From the NCBI GenBank assembly GCA_030158485.1, contig JAOASS010000021.1, forward strand, positions 1 to 64,000: a stretch of 64,000 bases of DNA. The letters run 5' to 3'. The stretch comes from Pseudobdellovibrionaceae bacterium (GTDB lineage Bacteria; Bdellovibrionota; Bdellovibrionia; Bdellovibrionales; Bdellovibrionaceae). Positions 62,801 through 64,000 of the stretch are shown one piece after another. Below the pieces are notes generated by a model. That model saw only the letters and a list, made by a program, of their open reading frames with translations. It had not been told where the DNA came from and made no database searches. How positions within the stretch are numbered: position 1 is the stretch's first letter; each line of letters starts with the position of its first letter. Made by a program: the position numbers and the translations under genes.

Positions 62801-63170
62801 TCAGTATCAAAGATCAAAGATTCAAGAAGAATCTTTGTATTATGAAACTTTAAAGCATAATGGATCTTTGCCTATTGTGGGTGTTAACACATTTATTGAT
62901 CCTCAAACAATACAAGTTGGTTACGTTCCTCCGAAAATTGAAATGGCTCGCGCCAGTTACGAAGAAAAAAACCATCAGCTACAAAATGTTGAAAGCTTTC
63001 AAAAAAAGCATCAATCCCAAGCCGAAATTGAAATGCAAAAACTAAAAGAAGCCGTACTGGGTGGACAGAATATTTTTGAAGCTCTCATGGTGGCTTCACG
63101 AGAATGCAGTCTTTTTCAGATGACTCAAACTCTTTTTGAAGTGGGCGGACAATACCGTAGAAATATTTAA
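59895..63170 (+). CDS. icmF: Fused isobutyryl-CoA mutase IcmF
   Basis: A 1091-residue adenosylcobalamin enzyme that interconverts isobutyryl-CoA and butyryl-CoA. Order: B12-binding domain (about 13-140; [14 protein letters not shown]), G-protein chaperone domain with [14 protein letters not shown] (P-loop), and the mutase barrel from about 560 ([54 protein letters not shown]). The Phe in GVF and the Gln in RGTVQ fit isobutyryl- rather than methylmalonyl-CoA specificity. Its ATG overlaps the crotonase stop by 1 nt (TAATG), so the operon is tightly coupled. It needs adenosylcobalamin, perhaps obtained from prey. Confidence 0.93.
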   Translation: [1091 protein letters not shown]

Positions 63171-63185
63171 AAATAAGGTTTAAGA

Positions 63186-63461
63186 ATGAAAAGTTATCGT
63201 GTGGCTCACATTTTATTGACCCACAAGTACGAAGCAGAAGATCTTCTTAAAAAATTAAAAGAAGGAAAAAGTTTTAGCGAATTGGCTTTGAAAAATTCGA
63301 TTTGTTCTTCAAGTCAGATGGCTGGGGATCTAGGGACTTTAATTCTTGGTAAAGCTGATGCCGATTTTGAAGAAGCTGCTTTGAGTCTTCAAATTGGTGA
63401 GACTTCAAAAATACCTGTGAAAACACGATTCGGCTATCATCTGATTAAACGCTTAGCTTGA
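63186..63461 (+). CDS. Parvulin-type peptidyl-prolyl isomerase
   Basis: A 91-residue single rotamase domain matching PpiC: VAHILLTHKYEAEDLLKKLKEG, FSELALKNSICSSSQMAGDLG, then DFEEAALSLQIGE and FGYHLIKRL. It isomerises Xaa-Pro bonds. There is no signal peptide, so it is cytosolic. It starts 15 nt after icmF with AAGG 8 nt ahead of the ATG, apparently part of the same transcript, where it could help fold the very large mutase. Its last bases overlap the convergent polymerase gene by 9 nt. Confidence 0.9.
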   Translation: MKSYRVAHILLTHKYEAEDLLKKLKEGKSFSELALKNSICSSSQMAGDLGTLILGKADADFEEAALSLQIGETSKIPVKTRFGYHLIKRLA

Positions 63462-64000
63462 GGACGATTTTTTTGCAGAAGATTTATTCTGAAGCCAATT
63501 AAATTCTTCTTTTGGGGGGACTCTTGCAAAAGCGATTCCACCTTTTGCTTGATTCTTCATTCCCAAAAGATTTGCTAAAGAGACAGTGTCTTTGCCATAT
63601 TTTTCATTTAATTGATCAGCTGCTTGAAATGCTTTTTCACGGCGTGAATTATCTTGTTCAAAAAAAGAAAGCTGATGAAGTCCTTCATTTTCAAAATCAG
63701 ATAAAACAATGCCAACTTTTAGAGGTGTCTGATAAGACGTTAAGTCCCAAAGAAATTTCAGTTGTTTCATCAAAAACCCGGTATCTGAAGTTTGACTGAA
63801 TTGAACTTCATTTTCAAAACGACTGGAATCAACGAATCGGATAGCCAATTGAAGGCGTCGACATCTAAATTTATTTTTTCTTAATCTAACACAAGCTTTA
63901 TCTAATAATTTTAAAGCAACTTCGAAAGCTTTTTGTGGGTTCCTGAGTTCGGGCGCAAGCACGTGTTCGTGTCCAATAGATTTTGTTTGTCCTGCTTTAT
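63453..64000 (-). CDS. Y-family DNA polymerase (DinB/Pol IV-like), C-terminal part, truncated by window edge
   Basis: Only the C-terminal half lies in the window; the reading frame stays open to the right edge. The stretch KSIGHEHVLAPELRNPQKAF marks the start of the little-finger domain, and FEVALKLLDKACVRLRKNKFRC with QLAIRF follows, as in DinB-type enzymes. These polymerases bypass DNA damage with low fidelity. The C-terminus ends in a Ser/Lys-rich tail without an obvious clamp-binding motif, and GGIAFARVP is seen near the end. The catalytic palm is outside the window. Confidence 0.82.
   Translation of the reverse strand, partial: KAGQTKSIGHEHVLAPELRNPQKAFEVALKLLDKACVRLRKNKFRCRRLQLAIRFVDSSRFENEVQFSQTSDTGFLMKQLKFLWDLTSYQTPLKVGIVLSDFENEGLHQLSFFEQDNSRREKAFQAADQLNEKYGKDTVSLANLLGMKNQAKGGIAFARVPPKEEFNWLQNKSSAKKSSSS

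Noticed and set aside
1-64000. CRISPR arrays, insertion sequences, transposases, integrons
   Set aside because: No regularly spaced repeats, transposase or integrase-like proteins, or terminal inverted repeats with target duplications were seen.

Overview
The window looks like chromosomal DNA of a predatory bacterium of the Bdellovibrionota (Bdellovibrio / Pseudobdellovibrio type). I infer this from recognisable protein families, not from a database search. The signs are an Agl/Glt-type gliding-machine operon, many secreted proteins, a secreted HNH nuclease and a secreted L,D-transpeptidase-like protein, chemotaxis and c-di-GMP-type regulators, AT-rich coding sequence, and frequent GTG/TTG starts. 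I see no insertion sequence, prophage, integron or CRISPR array.

Layout. 1-6.2 kb: tRNA-Glu and tRNA-Lys, then a leftward run of class V aminotransferase, serA-like dehydrogenase and purA. Rightward come lptE, holA and a small PilZ protein, with rpsT (TTG start) leftward. 6.2-10.1 kb: murJ, then two secreted glycine-zipper proteins that look like diverged paralogues. 10.1-22.8 kb: a long leftward cluster with a vWA lipoprotein (CglB-like), a GYF-PilZ regulator, one ExbB/TolQ and two ExbD/TolR proteins, a 1222-residue TPR protein, a small secreted protein, an FHA-TM-AgmX/PglI (GltG-like) protein, an outer-membrane barrel, and two TPR/coiled-coil periplasmic proteins. Together these resemble the motor, periplasmic bridge, outer-membrane part and adhesin of the Myxococcus gliding apparatus. 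It is the most interesting locus of the window.

23-35 kb: accessory and predation-like genes (secreted nuclease, SelO, L,D-transpeptidase-like protein, HiPIP), fadD, an unusually overlapping peroxiredoxin gene, and a tightly coupled four-gene operon (creatininase family, ureohydrolase family, threonine-aldolase family, tryptophan 2,3-dioxygenase). 34-41.7 kb: signalling genes (HD-GYP, a degenerate Hpt with a CheZ-like tail, a degenerate HD protein, CheX, CheY, a LuxR-type regulator) interleaved with queG and a CCA/poly(A) polymerase family gene. 41.7-48.8 kb: thioesterase, fatty acid desaturase, unknowns, hflX and maeB.

49-63.5 kb: lipid and acyl-CoA catabolism in two blocks. One is thiolase plus the FadJ/FadB-type multienzyme. 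The other is hydroxyacyl-CoA dehydrogenase, enoyl-CoA hydratase and fused isobutyryl-CoA mutase (IcmF), ending in a parvulin. Between them lie several envelope proteins, plsC and a diverged RelA/SpoT-fold protein. The right edge cuts through a Y-family DNA polymerase gene. Overall the window suggests a cell that moves on surfaces, responds to second messengers, secretes hydrolases, and burns fatty acids and amino acids.
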